Below, in pieces: positions 36,638-46,806 of a DNA stretch of 64,000 bases (the stretch's first letter is position 1; the number at the start of each line of letters is the position of its first letter). The notes under the pieces are model-generated. The model was not told where the DNA came from. It saw only the letters and a list, made by a program, of their open reading frames with translations, and made no database searches. The position numbers and the translations under genes were made by a program. Source of the stretch: Acidobacteria bacterium Ga0074141 (lineage in GTDB: Bacteria; Acidobacteriota; Blastocatellia; Pyrinomonadales; Pyrinomonadaceae); NCBI GenBank assembly GCA_001464665.1, contig LNDP01000014.1, positions 248,001 through 312,000 on the forward strand, read 5' to 3'.

Positions 36638-37180
36638 TCATTTCTTTGGTTTTGGAATGGTTTTGGCGGCGGCGTTTATTTGGTCGCAGAGTTCTATGGA
36701 GTTGAGGAGGATGCCGCGTTCGCGTTCTTCGGTGTTTCCGTCGAGGAGCTTTTTGAAGATGGCGGCGTATCGCTGGCCGGCGGCGTCGAGCATGTGAACG
36801 GCCTTCGGGAAGAGCTTTCCGCCGGTCTTGTTTTGGTCGAGTGCCCGGTCGTCGCGGTCGGCGATGGCTTCGATGTCGTCGACGGCTTTCTCAAGCAGAC
36901 GTCGAGTATCTGTCAGCAATTCCGCCCGAGAGCCCTTCGGCAGGGGCCCCCATTTTGGATCCTCTTTACCTGCGTTCTTCCATCCGCCATGGTCTATTCC
37001 GAGAGCCGTCAGTCGGCGGTCGATCATCTTCGTCAGAACTTCTATGCGGAGATCAATGTCCTGCGAGTCGCGGACGATCTCGATCTCCTCCTCGGTCATA
37101 TAGTCGCGCTGGGCGACGGCGGTGCCGGCGACCAGGGCGAGGAACACAAAGCAAAGCGGGTAAAAACGAAAGCGGTTCAT
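36638..37180 (-). CDS. exported hypothetical protein
   Basis: 180 residues; ATG at 37180. Signal peptide about 1-23 (LCFVFLALVAGTAVAQ). The mature part is helical and charged (EEEIEIVRDSQDIDLRIEVLTK, broken in mid-helix by description; AVDDIEAIADRDDRALD) with a Lys-rich C-terminus. No recognised domain. Last gene of the three-gene minus-strand operon starting at 39212; two bases separate it from the stop of the upstream gene, so coupling is likely. Confidence 0.65.
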   Translation of the reverse strand: MNRFRFYPLCFVFLALVAGTAVAQRDYMTEEEIEIVRDSQDIDLRIEVLTKMIDRRLTALGIDHGGWKNAGKEDPKWGPLPKGSRAELLTDTRRLLEKAVDDIEAIADRDDRALDQNKTGGKLFPKAVHMLDAAGQRYAAIFKKLLDGNTEERERGILLNSIELCDQINAAAKTIPKPKK

Positions 37181-37182
37181 AT

Positions 37183-37764
37183 TTAAGTGTCGCTGCGGAC
37201 AACGGTATCTCCGAAGAGCGGTGTGAGTGCACGCGACCGTGCGTCGCGGATCTGGCGAAGAAGCGAGCGGACGTAAAACTCGTGCGTCAGCGGAAGTTCG
37301 CGGCGGATCAGTTCGAGCCGCGGCGAGAAACGGCGAAGCCCCATCTCAAGCCGCTTAAAGTTATCAAGCGTTCGGCCGCGATTGGTGTCTGCCAATTTTA
37401 GAAAGGCGAGCGTGTCTTCCATGATCGCCGAGAAGGCGCCGAGATGGGCAAACATCTCGTTAAGGTCATCGCGTGTGTTTGCGGTCTCGGCAAGGCCGAC
37501 GCGGGCTGTCATCAAATCCAACGCGAGTTCGGTCCGCTTTCTTACGCCTTGTTCGCTGTCGAGCTTTTCACGCTCGGTTTTGGACATGAGCATCAGCGGC
37601 GGCGGAGCGAGCTCATAAGCCGGCGGATCGTCCTGTCCGAAGACATCCGCGGCAGCGAGCGAGCCAAAGATGACGCCGATACACAAAAACACGGCCTTCC
37701 TTGCTGCCGAGCGGACTCGGTTTTTCGTAAAGGCAATCGGCGGTGTTTTTGTTGTATAGATCAT
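37183..37764 (-). CDS. exported hypothetical protein
   Basis: 193 residues; ATG at 37764. A hydrophobic segment about 20-42 (KAVFLCIGVIFGSLAAADVF) after a basic N-terminus of 20 residues looks like a signal peptide or an anchor. The remainder is helical (EREKLDSEQGVRKRTELAL, LAETANTRDDLNEMFAHLG, FYVRSLLRQIRDARSRAL) and without a domain I recognise. Middle gene of the TPR-protein operon; eight bases separate it from the TPR gene. Confidence 0.65.
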   Translation of the reverse strand: MIYTTKTPPIAFTKNRVRSAARKAVFLCIGVIFGSLAAADVFGQDDPPAYELAPPPLMLMSKTEREKLDSEQGVRKRTELALDLMTARVGLAETANTRDDLNEMFAHLGAFSAIMEDTLAFLKLADTNRGRTLDNFKRLEMGLRRFSPRLELIRRELPLTHEFYVRSLLRQIRDARSRALTPLFGDTVVRSDT

Positions 37765-37772
37765 CGTTAATC

Positions 37773-39212
37773 TTAGTTCGTCTTCTTTCCCCTTTCGGTC
37801 CTTATTTGCCGATCAAGTGCCGGCATCCGTAGATTGATACGGTCGATCTCGTCCTTGAAGTCGGCAGCATTCGCTCGTCTCAGAAACTGTTGATAATTCG
37901 CCATCGCGTCCAAATATTCCCCGAGGTTGTCATGAGCAACGCCCAGGAAATAATAGGCCACAACCAGATCAGGCTGTTTATCCAAAAGCCAGCGGAACTC
38001 GGTCTTGGCCTCCGGGTAACGGCGAAGCTGAAAAAGAGCGGTCGCGAGGTTTGCCCGGATCGTCGCATTCTCCGGCTCGGCGGCTGCTAGCTTTTGCAAA
38101 AGCTCAGCAGCGGCGGCGAAGTTCTTTGCCTGAACGAGGGCAGCAGCAAAGCCGACCGCATGGCCAATATTCTCGGGCTCGGCATTGTAAGCTGCCCGGC
38201 AGAATTCGAGAGCCTTTGGCGGATCGCTCCGTCGATAAAGCATACAGAGCCTGCCGAGGATGGCCGCATCGTTCGGCTTTGCCGCGAGCTCTTTCTCAAG
38301 TTCGGCGGGATCGGCCGCGGCGGATGCACGAATTCGTTCGAGCAGCTTCGCTGCTTCGGCGTTCTTGGTAGAGACCGTCTTTAGTAATGACTCCGCACCG
38401 GCGATGTCATCGCGAAGCAAAAGGGCTCGTGCACGCAAAAGTTTTACGGCATCGGCATCACCGCCTGCGGCTTCGAGTCGGCGAGTAAAATCCTCGGCGC
38501 GCGTCGGATCATTTTCGCCGAGGGCGATCGCGGCCGCTTCGCCAAGTGCCGAAACGCTTTTTGGTTCGATGGCAAGGGCTCGTTCGACACTTGTCCGTGC
38601 CGAGCGAATATCGCCGAGTCGGTTTTCGATCGCCGCACGCGATGCCCAGGCCGAAGCCGGCGGATTTGCTTTACCGGTCGTAAGATTTGATAAAGCTAAA
38701 AGCAGCTCACGAAGCGAGGGCACATCTGCATTTGTCCGCAGCCGAAGTTCAGCCATCGCCGAATACGCCGGGTAGTTTTGCTCATCAAGCTTTATCGCCT
38801 TTGTCAGCAAAGGCTCGGCCTCGGCAAACTCGCCGTTTTGTACGAGAAGGGACCCGAGCGAGGCGAGGGCGAGCGACCAATCTTCGCGGAGTTCGACGGC
38901 TCGCCGAAACGCCGTTTCGGCCTCGGGCAATTGCTTTAAGGAAAGGTGGGCGTTTCCTTTTTGGAGTTCGGCTTCCGGGAATTCCGGGATCAGCAACAGG
39001 GCCTTCGAGTAAAGCTCGATGGCCCCGCTGAGATCGCCTTTTTCGTGAAGATCCTGGCCTTCCTCAAACAGGGCGACGGCGTCTGCTGTCGGGTCTTCGT
39101 CTTCCTGAGCAATTGCAGGAAAAGCGAGCACACAAACAGAAAAAATGAACAGAGCGAAGCCAACGGAACGGACCGTTTTGAAAGCCGGAGGGATTTTCGA
39201 GAGTTGTAACAC
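37773..39212 (-). CDS. exported TPR-repeat protein
   Basis: 479 residues from a GTG at 39212. Signal peptide about 14-36 (GFALFIFSVCVLAFPAIAQ). About ten tetratricopeptide units fill 45-470 (ADAVALFEEGQDLHEKGDL, AIELYSKALLLIPEFPEA, AETAFRRAVELREDWSLALA, ARTSVERALAIEPKSVSALG, AAELLQKLAAAEPENATIRA). A periplasmic scaffold is the likely role. First gene of the operon running to 36638; the other two exported helical proteins are probable partners. Confidence 0.85.
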   Translation of the reverse strand: MLQLSKIPPAFKTVRSVGFALFIFSVCVLAFPAIAQEDEDPTADAVALFEEGQDLHEKGDLSGAIELYSKALLLIPEFPEAELQKGNAHLSLKQLPEAETAFRRAVELREDWSLALASLGSLLVQNGEFAEAEPLLTKAIKLDEQNYPAYSAMAELRLRTNADVPSLRELLLALSNLTTGKANPPASAWASRAAIENRLGDIRSARTSVERALAIEPKSVSALGEAAAIALGENDPTRAEDFTRRLEAAGGDADAVKLLRARALLLRDDIAGAESLLKTVSTKNAEAAKLLERIRASAAADPAELEKELAAKPNDAAILGRLCMLYRRSDPPKALEFCRAAYNAEPENIGHAVGFAAALVQAKNFAAAAELLQKLAAAEPENATIRANLATALFQLRRYPEAKTEFRWLLDKQPDLVVAYYFLGVAHDNLGEYLDAMANYQQFLRRANAADFKDEIDRINLRMPALDRQIRTERGKKTN

Positions 39213-39341
39213 GGTATTGAACTTGGAACCTTGATTCTATCACGCAGGCCCGATAAAAGTTAAATTTTTCGCCTTTTGCCGCACGTTCACTATTTCGACA
39301 TCACCCGGTTGCTAAGCACATTTTGCTACGTTAAGATTTTG

Positions 39342-39367
39342 GCTTTGTATCAATGGAGATACAAAGC
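39342..39367. promoter_or_regulatory. perfect 10-bp inverted repeat before larE
   Basis: GCTTTGTATC (39342-39351) and GATACAAAGC (39358-39367) are exact inverted copies around AATGGA. It lies 18 bases before the larE start, within the presumed promoter region, so an operator for a dimeric regulator is plausible; the short loop would also allow an RNA hairpin. Confidence 0.45.
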
Positions 39368-39384
39368 GTTTAGCGTAGAGATCA

Positions 39385-40224
39385 ATGGATACCGAACGAA
39401 TGATCGCCCGCGGCATATTGCCGGCCAAAGCCGGAAAAGAGCAGGAATTAAGATCTTTGATGCGTACTTTCGGTTCGGTGTTGGTCGCTTACTCCGGCGG
39501 TGTCGATAGTTCATATCTGGCCTGGGTTGCGAATGACGAGCTTGGAGATTCCGCGGTCGCTGTAACAGGCTTTTCGCCTAGTGTTTCCGCACATCAGCGC
39601 GAACAAGCGGAGGGCTTTGCCCATCGGCACGGATTGCGTTGGCGAACGGTCGAGACGCACGAGATAGAAAACGAACGGTACTTGGCGAATGCCGGTGACC
39701 GGTGTTTTTTTTGTAAGGACGAGCTTTACGGTGTCTTAGCCGAGGTCGCGAAGGACGCAACTGCAGTTGTTCTCGACGGGACGAACGCCGATGACCTCGG
39801 CGACCACAGGCCGGGGCGAAAGGCGGCAGAGTTGAAAAACGTCCGAAGCCCGCTTGCGGAGCTCGGGTTCAGCAAAGCGGAGATCAGAGAGTTGAGCCGG
39901 CTGCATGGGCTTGAGACCGCCGAACTTCCGGCGAGCCCGTGCCTTGCTTCGCGGATCGCACCCGGAACTCCGGTCTCGATCGGGCGGTTCGCGGCGGTCG
40001 AGCGCGGCGAAGAGATCATACGCCAGAGCGGATTCCGCGAGTTTCGGCTTCGTGTGCATGGCGACCTGGCGCGTATTGAGGTCGCGAAAGATGAGTTTGA
40101 GCATATGCTGGTTCCCGCGATGCTCGAGCGATTGGCGGGTGAGTTGAGGCCGCTTGGGTTCAAGTACATTACACTGGACCTCGACGGTTTCCGGTCGGGC
40201 TCGATGAACCCCGTAGAGAATTAG
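39385..40224 (+). CDS. larE: ATP-dependent sacrificial sulfur transferase LarE
   Basis: 279 residues. PP-loop ATP pyrophosphatase motif SGGVDSSYLAWVA at about 34-46, then GDRCFFCKDELY, LDGTNADDLGDHRPGRKA and SPCLASRIAPGTP. The cysteine of SPCLASR (Cys186) corresponds to the sulfur donor of single-cysteine LarE, which gives up its own thiol to nicotinic-acid-derived cofactor for lactate racemase. No larA, larB or larC is near. Stand-alone LarE homologues are common; another thiolation substrate is possible. Confidence 0.9.
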   Translation: MDTERMIARGILPAKAGKEQELRSLMRTFGSVLVAYSGGVDSSYLAWVANDELGDSAVAVTGFSPSVSAHQREQAEGFAHRHGLRWRTVETHEIENERYLANAGDRCFFCKDELYGVLAEVAKDATAVVLDGTNADDLGDHRPGRKAAELKNVRSPLAELGFSKAEIRELSRLHGLETAELPASPCLASRIAPGTPVSIGRFAAVERGEEIIRQSGFREFRLRVHGDLARIEVAKDEFEHMLVPAMLERLAGELRPLGFKYITLDLDGFRSGSMNPVEN

Positions 40225-40279
40225 GACATTATAAATAGCGGCGATCGGCCGCGAGAATATTTTGGAGAATCGATCAAAA

Positions 40280-41569
40280 ATGGCAAACCCCATGGCCGAT
40301 GAAATGCGGCGGTTTAAGGGCAGCGACGAAAAGAACCCGTTCGAAGCGATGAGCGAACGGTTTGACAGGGCTGCACAGCTTCTTGGCCTCGACCCGGACC
40401 TCTACGCGGTGATGCGCGTTCCGAGCCGAGAGATAAAGGTATATATCCCGGTCAAAATGGACACCGGGCATATACAGGTATTTGAGGGCTTTCGCGTTCA
40501 GCACAACTTTGCCCGCGGGCCGGCAAAAGGCGGCATCCGCTACGCCCCGGACGTTTCGCTTGACGAGGTAAAGGCCCTGGCGGCATGGATGACGTGGAAA
40601 TGCGCGGTCGTCAATGTCCCATTCGGCGGCGGCAAGGGCGGCATCATTTGTAACCCGCAGCAAATGTCGCTCAGCGAGCTTGAGCGGCTTACGCGCCGTT
40701 ACACTGCGGAGTTGATCAACTTCATCGGCCCGGACAAGGACGTGCCCGCTCCGGATATGAACACCAACGAGCAGACGATGGCGTGGATAATGGACACGTA
40801 CTCGATGCACGCCGGAAACACCGTAACCGCGGTTGTTACCGGTAAACCGGTCGCTCTCGGCGGCTCGCTCGGACGGCGGGAGGCGACGGGCCGCGGCGTC
40901 CTGATCAGCGTAAATGAGGCGATCAAGCGATTTGCACTGACGCCAGAGAATACCTCTGTGGTCGTGCAGGGAGCCGGAAACGTCGGCGGCATCGGCGCCG
41001 AGCTGATGTACAAACAGGGTTATAAGGTTACCGCCATCTCGGACGTCTTCAACGGCATATATAACCCGAACGGGCTGAACATCCCGCACGTATTGGAGTA
41101 TCTGCAAAAAAATAAGTCGCTGGAAGGCTATCCGGACTGCGATGTCGTATCGAACAAAGAGCTACTTGAACTTGAGTGCGATGTCCTGGCACCGTGTGCC
41201 ACCGAGAACCAGATCACCTCTGAGAACGCCGACCGCATAAAGTGCAAGATTTTGGCCGAAGGGGCGAACGGGCCGACCACTCCGCGTGCCGATAAGATAT
41301 TGCACGACAAGGGGATATTTGTAATTCCGGACATCCTGGCCAATGCCGGGGGCGTAACAGTTTCGTATTTTGAGTGGGTTCAGGACCGTATGGGTTACTT
41401 CTGGTCAGAGGAGCAGGTGAACCAGCGGCTTGAGGAAAAGATGGTCGCAAGTTTCAACGAACTTGCTCATTATGCGGACAAGCATGAGGTCGATACACGG
41501 ACCGCCGCTTATATGCTCGCGATCGACCGGGTGGCGTATCACACGAGAATGCGAGGTATCTACGCATAG
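40280..41569 (+). CDS. gdhA: Glu/Leu/Phe/Val dehydrogenase (glutamate dehydrogenase)
   Basis: 429 residues from ATG 40280; ATG 40292 is an alternative. Catalytic region: [35 protein letters not shown] with the active-site lysine, [14 protein letters not shown], and a C-terminal Rossmann domain ([51 protein letters not shown]). Length and PDMNT motif fit hexameric NAD(P)-glutamate dehydrogenases of the 420-residue type. The amino acid specificity within the family cannot be settled from these motifs alone. Starts 55 bases after larE and may be co-transcribed. Confidence 0.93.
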   Translation: MANPMADEMRRFKGSDEKNPFEAMSERFDRAAQLLGLDPDLYAVMRVPSREIKVYIPVKMDTGHIQVFEGFRVQHNFARGPAKGGIRYAPDVSLDEVKALAAWMTWKCAVVNVPFGGGKGGIICNPQQMSLSELERLTRRYTAELINFIGPDKDVPAPDMNTNEQTMAWIMDTYSMHAGNTVTAVVTGKPVALGGSLGRREATGRGVLISVNEAIKRFALTPENTSVVVQGAGNVGGIGAELMYKQGYKVTAISDVFNGIYNPNGLNIPHVLEYLQKNKSLEGYPDCDVVSNKELLELECDVLAPCATENQITSENADRIKCKILAEGANGPTTPRADKILHDKGIFVIPDILANAGGVTVSYFEWVQDRMGYFWSEEQVNQRLEEKMVASFNELAHYADKHEVDTRTAAYMLAIDRVAYHTRMRGIYA

Positions 41570-41843
41570 CCGAAAGCTTTTAATTTGTTAAAAACACTTG
41601 ATTTTCGGTTTGAGTTGTAATATCGTCTAAGAGAAGTAAGTCTGGCGATTAGTGTATTTACAGCGGTCTAGTTGCCGGTCATGCTAAGAGTTCAGTTTTG
41701 AAGGCCTTTGTACTTTTCGGGGAAAACCGTAACAAAACGGAGTTTCCGGAGACACAGGCCACGTTTGCTGCTCTAAAGGAGTGCAGCACTGTTTTTAATT
41801 GATAGCAATTGAAATTGATCCATTTTTTCGGCGGAGGAATATG

Positions 41844-44306
41844 ATGAAACTCGGTTATAGAGTGGTCTTCTTGACGCTGGCTCTGTTTACTTTCGTGGTC
41901 GCGGGCATAGCCCAGACGACCACTACTGACAACAGCAAGCGTTCGGAGAAAGATCCCAGAAATACGGCTCCGACCGTTGGCACGGGCGGCCCCATGGGCG
42001 GCGGCACGGGCCTTTTTACGGTCTTGGACGGTCAAACCCTAAGGAAAGGGGAATTCACCTTCAGCGCTGCTTACAGCAACTTTGACCGGGATCCCGGCAA
42101 TGCTGACTTCACTGAAGTCCCTGTCAGTTTCCAGGTAGGTGTGACCAACTACTTTGAACTTTATTTTAACACTGACGCTTTTCGCGGAGTGAAGGTCAAC
42201 TCGCCGAGAAACCTCTCGAGTTTCTATCTTCCGAACTCACGGATCGGCGGAATTAGTCCGGCAGCGATTGTTCTTGCCCCGCAGGGGCCGGCAGCGGGAC
42301 CGTTCTCTAACCGTGCGGTCTTTCGCCCGGCTGGAACGGCGCCTTATGCTTTGTTCCCGTACATCGGCAATGCAGGCACCTTTGGGCTTACGCCTCCGTT
42401 TTATTCCGGGCCGCTTTTTGGATTCCCGGCATTGACGAATGCTCAGCTTGGCCCGCCACGTGCCAGCAGCGGTGGTGCTGACCTTTTCCCGGGCGTTGGC
42501 TCGGTCTATGGCAGCATCCTTCCGGGAGTTGTGCTTCAGACGATAGCACTTCAAGGCCCGACGGGAGCTCCGGCAGGTTCGGCTCCGACCGTCTTTACGA
42601 CGGCACCGTCCTACCTTCCTGACGCACCGTTCATCAACCGTACGTGGGGAACTTCTTCGTTCAGCACATATACGGTTGGCGGCAAATGGCGTTTGACCAA
42701 CGTCAATAACCCGATCGGCTTTGGATTCAATGCCGGCTATCGTTGGAACGCTGATTCGGCGGATGACGCCGGCGGCTTTAACCAGATGCAGCGTGGCGCC
42801 GGCCCGGGTGCGAAATTTACCCGCGGTGACGTCATCGTCGGCATGTTTGCTGATGCGCGGCTTGCCAAGTGGGTCAACTTCTCGGCTAACGTCGGCTACC
42901 ACTGGAATGCGGATACTAAGGGCGAATTTCCGGGCGGCGAATTTACGCTTCTCGATCGTCCTGACGAACTCCTGACGGCTATCGGTGTTGACTTTCCGGT
43001 CAACAAGTTCTTCCAGCCGATCCTTGAGTTCCGTTCGCTTCGCTATGTTGGTGGACGCACGCCGAATGCATTCGAACATCATCCGATGGACTTCATCGGC
43101 GGATTCCGCATCTTCCCGACACGTTGGTTCGGTATGGGTTTTGCCTATCGGTACAACGTCAATCAGCAGGATGACGGCATCTTCAGCGACGACACGTTCA
43201 CGAACAGCGTCACGGTGCCTTGCACCGGCGTGACGACGCTACCAAGTTTGGGTAACGGTCCGGGATGTGTTCCGCAGACGATCAATACCAGTTTTAGTGG
43301 TAGGCCTCCGGGCTTCCAGCTTTCTTCGGACCCGCATGGATTTATCGTCCAGACATTCATCGGACGCCGCAACTCGCGGTTGGGCGATATCGTCAACCAG
43401 CCGGCTAACGTAACGGCGATCGAGGTCAGCGACAGCACGATCACGCTTCCTTGCGAAGCAGGTCGTCCGGCCGAAGGCCTTAGCTGCAACGACAACACGA
43501 CGATCAACATCACAACGACGGCGGTCGATCCTGAAAATGACCCGCTGGTCTATAACTACACTGTAAGCGGCGGCCGCATTATCGGCTCCGGCGCTAACGT
43601 GCAGTGGGACCTCAGCGGTGTCGCTCCGGGAACCTACACGATAACGGCCGGTGTTGACGATGGTTGCGGATTCTGCGGACAGACGCAGACCCGTACGGTC
43701 ACCGTTGAGCCTTGCCCGAACTGCATCACTTGCGAGTGCCCGACCTTGTCCGTTAGCGGACCGGCCGGTGTGACCTCACCTGGTGAAGTGATGACCTTTA
43801 CCGCAAACGTTAGCGGCGGCCCGGATGTTACCTACAACTGGAACATCAGCGGCGGCGGCACCATCGAAAGCGGCCAGGGCACCCCGAGCATTCGTGTACG
43901 CACCTCGCGTAGTGATGCCGGCGGCACCATCACGGCTCGTGTAACGCTCGGCGGACTTGATCCGTCGTGCAACTGCCCGGCCGAGGCTTCGGATAGCGGT
44001 ATCGTCGATACGCCACCGAGATCGGAACTGGTGGATGAGTTCGGACCGCTGCAGAATGACGATGTTAGAGCACGTCTCGACGCCTACTTCGTTGAACTGC
44101 AGAATAACCCGACCAACCAGGGCTACATCATCAACTACGGAACCGATCGTGAGATCGCGGCTCGTGAACGGTTGATCAACAACCACATCACGTTCCGTCG
44201 GTTCGATCGCAGCAGGATCACGATGGTTCGCGGCGGAGACCTCGGTGCTGGAATAAGCACCAAGCTCTATCGCGTACCGCCGGGTGCTGACAACCCGAAT
44301 CCGTAA
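41844..44306 (+). CDS. outer-membrane beta-barrel protein with PKD-like repeats
   Basis: 820 residues. ATG 41844 lies seven bases after GGAGG; the ATG at 41841 is equally in frame. Signal peptide about 1-23. Residues about 60-470 are amphipathic strands ending in aromatic residues (EFTFSAAYSNFDRD, VNFSANVGYHWNAD, MGFAYRYNVNQQ), consistent with a barrel. Then come two Ig/PKD-like domains (NDPLVYNYTVSGGRIIG, PDVTYNWNISGGGTIESG), one cysteine-rich linker (CPNCITCECP), and a C-terminal domain (LDAYFVELQNNPTNQGYIIN...) found in acidobacterial surface proteins. Transport or surface role not assignable. Confidence 0.75.
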   Translation: MKLGYRVVFLTLALFTFVVAGIAQTTTTDNSKRSEKDPRNTAPTVGTGGPMGGGTGLFTVLDGQTLRKGEFTFSAAYSNFDRDPGNADFTEVPVSFQVGVTNYFELYFNTDAFRGVKVNSPRNLSSFYLPNSRIGGISPAAIVLAPQGPAAGPFSNRAVFRPAGTAPYALFPYIGNAGTFGLTPPFYSGPLFGFPALTNAQLGPPRASSGGADLFPGVGSVYGSILPGVVLQTIALQGPTGAPAGSAPTVFTTAPSYLPDAPFINRTWGTSSFSTYTVGGKWRLTNVNNPIGFGFNAGYRWNADSADDAGGFNQMQRGAGPGAKFTRGDVIVGMFADARLAKWVNFSANVGYHWNADTKGEFPGGEFTLLDRPDELLTAIGVDFPVNKFFQPILEFRSLRYVGGRTPNAFEHHPMDFIGGFRIFPTRWFGMGFAYRYNVNQQDDGIFSDDTFTNSVTVPCTGVTTLPSLGNGPGCVPQTINTSFSGRPPGFQLSSDPHGFIVQTFIGRRNSRLGDIVNQPANVTAIEVSDSTITLPCEAGRPAEGLSCNDNTTINITTTAVDPENDPLVYNYTVSGGRIIGSGANVQWDLSGVAPGTYTITAGVDDGCGFCGQTQTRTVTVEPCPNCITCECPTLSVSGPAGVTSPGEVMTFTANVSGGPDVTYNWNISGGGTIESGQGTPSIRVRTSRSDAGGTITARVTLGGLDPSCNCPAEASDSGIVDTPPRSELVDEFGPLQNDDVRARLDAYFVELQNNPTNQGYIINYGTDREIAARERLINNHITFRRFDRSRITMVRGGDLGAGISTKLYRVPPGADNPNP

Positions 44307-44348
44307 TTGGAAAAGCTTCACCTGCCCATCGGGCAGATGAACATCAAG

Positions 44349-44383
44349 GCGGGGCCTCAATTCGAGGCCCCGCTTTTCTTTTT
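44349..44383 (+). terminator. strong terminator after the barrel-protein gene
   Basis: GCGGGGCCTC (44349-44358) pairs perfectly with GAGGCCCCGC (44364-44373) over a 5-nt loop, followed by TTTTCTTTTT. The remaining 245 bases up to 44628 contain a promoter and an untranslated leader but no convincing gene. Confidence 0.9.
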
Positions 44384-44467
44384 CACCATCGACGTTGGGT
44401 CGAAAGGGAGTTCAAGCCACAGCAGCTCGAGAATGGGTCCATGACGAGTGGAACTTAAAGTGTTGCT

Positions 44468-44496
44468 TTAGCATCAGGAATTTTTTAGTATATAAA
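44468..44496 (+). promoter_or_regulatory. candidate sigma70 promoter of the BNR-repeat gene
   Basis: TTAGCA (44468-44473), exactly 17 bases, TATAAA (44491-44496). It predicts a leader of about 125 bases ahead of the start at 44629. The leader is Gly/Arg-codon rich but has no ribosome site for an upstream ORF that I trust. Confidence 0.55.
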
Positions 44497-44628
44497 GAGT
44501 ATCTCCGATGGTAGGGCGAAAAGGCGGGCAGGCGACAGGTTGCTACGAACTAATTGGCCGGCTGTTTCATCCTAACCATCGACCGCACTCACCCTTTATA
44601 GTTTTTGAACACATATCGAGAATCAATG

Positions 44629-46782
44629 ATGAGAAAATCGAAAGGAATTGTCGGCTCTGTTCTGCATTTTTCGGTATTGGCCTCGCTCCTGCTCAGCCAG
44701 ATCGCTGTCGGCTCGGGCGGTGATGTCTACACCGACAAGAAGGGAATGACCGCTTGGACCGTCATCGGCCCCGACGGCGGCGACGTCCGTTCGTTGGCGA
44801 TCGACCCCAACAACAAAGACCGGATATATATAAGTACGCTTGACGGACAGATCCACACCTCGGCCGATGCCGGGCGGACGTGGCGACTTCTCGCAAATCT
44901 AGAGCAACCGCAGTTGACCATCGATGACCTCTTCGTTGACCGCCGCGATTCCAATGTGATCTACGCCTCAGGCCATCGCCATAAAGGAGCCGGCGGATTC
45001 TTTAAATCGAAAGATGGCGGAAAGACATGGCGAGAGGCAAAGGAGCTCAAGGACGAGGCGATCCATGCAATGACCCAGGCCGAGAGCGACCCGAACTATA
45101 TCTTTGTAGGTTCTACGAACGGCGTTTTCGTCTCGAGCGATTCGGGTGATAGCTGGGAGAAGATCTCTTCGGAGTCGATGCCGATCAATGTTAATTCGCT
45201 TGCCATCGACCCGCGCAGCACCGGAACGATCTACGCCGGTACCTGGTGGCGGGCCTATAAATCGACCGACAACGGCAAGAACTGGCGGCTGATCAAGGAC
45301 GGAATGATCGACGACTCGGACGTTTTTGCCATTAACATTAACGAACGAAACCGCGACCACATCGTCGCCTCGGCCTGCAGCGGCATTTACGAATCGCTCA
45401 ACGGCGGCGAAAAATGGCGCAAGATCCAGGGCATTCCTTCAACCTCGCGGCGGACCCGCGACATTCTTCAGCACCCTTCGCGACAGGGAACGGTTTACGC
45501 CGGAACCACCGAGGGTTTCTGGATGTCGGTTGATGGCGGTAAGACCTGGCGGATGACGACGGCCCGCAATCTTGAGGTCAATTCGATCGATGTTCACCCG
45601 GATGCGCCAGACCGCGTTTTTATCGGGACGAACAACAACGGCGTGATGATCTCGAATGACGGCGGCCGCACCTTTGCTCAGACAAATCAGAGCTTTACCA
45701 GTCGCTTTGCCTATACCGTTACGCCGGATGTCGGCGTTCCCGGCCGGCTTTATGCAACAACGCATAATACGGCGACCAGCGGCGGCAATCTTTTTTACAG
45801 CAAGGATGGCGGACAAACGTGGAATGCGGCACGCGGGCCCGGCCTTGATCAGGTCGCAGCGTTTGCAGTTATGCAAGATCGTGTTGACCCAACGCGTCTT
45901 CTTCTCGGCACGAACCGCGGTATATTTCGTTCGCTAGACCGGGGTGAATCTTGGACGCTGATAACGCCGCCCAAAAAAGCTCCAGCACGGCCCGCACGCC
46001 GGATGACGGCCGCGCAACGCAGGGCGGCGGAGGCCGCGGCGGCGAAAGCTGCAGCCGAGGCTAAGGTGATACCTGCCCTCGAAGAGAGCGTTCGCGTTCT
46101 CATACCGACAGAGGACGATAAGAACGGCATTATCGCCGGCACCGAAAAGGGGCTTTATCGCACTTACGATATCGCGAAGGGTTGGGAAAAGCTCGAGCTC
46201 GGTAAGGGCATCAATGCCAATATCTTCGCTGTCCACGCATCACCGCTTGTTCCCGGAACCATTTGGGTCGGGACGGCGACCTCGGGTGTTCTCGTCACTC
46301 GCGATGACGGCAAGACCTGGGAAAAGGTCGATGCAACACCGGCCGGCATTCCGGTCGTCTCGCTTGCTTCAGATCCGAAGCGGCCGAACTTCATATACGC
46401 CGGCACGACACAAACGTTCTACCTCAGCCGCGATGGCGGCCGGACGTGGATCCGACGCGGCGGCAACCTTCCGCTCGGTAAATACACGGCGATACTGATC
46501 AACCCTGACAACACCGACGAGATCTTTCTCGGCAGTGCACATGAGATCGGCGGCGGGCTGTATTACTCGAACGACGCTGGCCAGCAGTGGACGCGGATCG
46601 ACTCGAAAGATATGGTTGTCCCCAGCCGACGCGTTTGGGCAATGGCATTTGACCCGGCCGACCCGAACCGGATCTATGCCGCATCGCACTCGTCGGGCAT
46701 TTACCGGATAGACCGTCTGCAGGATACTGCGGCCGAAAAAAGCGGCAGCAAGACGGCAACTTCGGCTGGCACGAATCAGTGA
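44629..46782 (+). CDS. exported BNR/sortilin-like propeller protein
   Basis: 717 residues; start at the second of two ATGs. Signal peptide about 1-26 (GSVLHFSVLASLLLSQIAVG). About a dozen BNR/Asp-box repeats (SADAGRTWRLLANL, SKDGGKTWREAKEL, SSDSGDSWEKISSE, SVDGGKTWRMTTA, SRDGGRTWIRRGG) build one or two propellers of the VPS10/sortilin or photosynthesis-assembly HCF136 type. A Lys/Ala-rich insertion (PAPARPARRMTAAQ...) interrupts blades in the middle. Binding or scaffold function in the envelope is likely; no glycosidase residues are recognisable, so sialidase activity is not claimed. Confidence 0.85.
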   Translation: MRKSKGIVGSVLHFSVLASLLLSQIAVGSGGDVYTDKKGMTAWTVIGPDGGDVRSLAIDPNNKDRIYISTLDGQIHTSADAGRTWRLLANLEQPQLTIDDLFVDRRDSNVIYASGHRHKGAGGFFKSKDGGKTWREAKELKDEAIHAMTQAESDPNYIFVGSTNGVFVSSDSGDSWEKISSESMPINVNSLAIDPRSTGTIYAGTWWRAYKSTDNGKNWRLIKDGMIDDSDVFAININERNRDHIVASACSGIYESLNGGEKWRKIQGIPSTSRRTRDILQHPSRQGTVYAGTTEGFWMSVDGGKTWRMTTARNLEVNSIDVHPDAPDRVFIGTNNNGVMISNDGGRTFAQTNQSFTSRFAYTVTPDVGVPGRLYATTHNTATSGGNLFYSKDGGQTWNAARGPGLDQVAAFAVMQDRVDPTRLLLGTNRGIFRSLDRGESWTLITPPKKAPARPARRMTAAQRRAAEAAAAKAAAEAKVIPALEESVRVLIPTEDDKNGIIAGTEKGLYRTYDIAKGWEKLELGKGINANIFAVHASPLVPGTIWVGTATSGVLVTRDDGKTWEKVDATPAGIPVVSLASDPKRPNFIYAGTTQTFYLSRDGGRTWIRRGGNLPLGKYTAILINPDNTDEIFLGSAHEIGGGLYYSNDAGQQWTRIDSKDMVVPSRRVWAMAFDPADPNRIYAASHSSGIYRIDRLQDTAAEKSGSKTATSAGTNQ

Positions 46783-46806
46783 TCGTCGGAGAAAGTAAGT
46801 GAAGGC

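Noticed and set aside
41594-41623. Promoter for the barrel-protein gene (TTGATT and TAATAT)
   Set aside because: Spacing between the two hexamers is 14 bases, too short for sigma70, and no better -35 is present.
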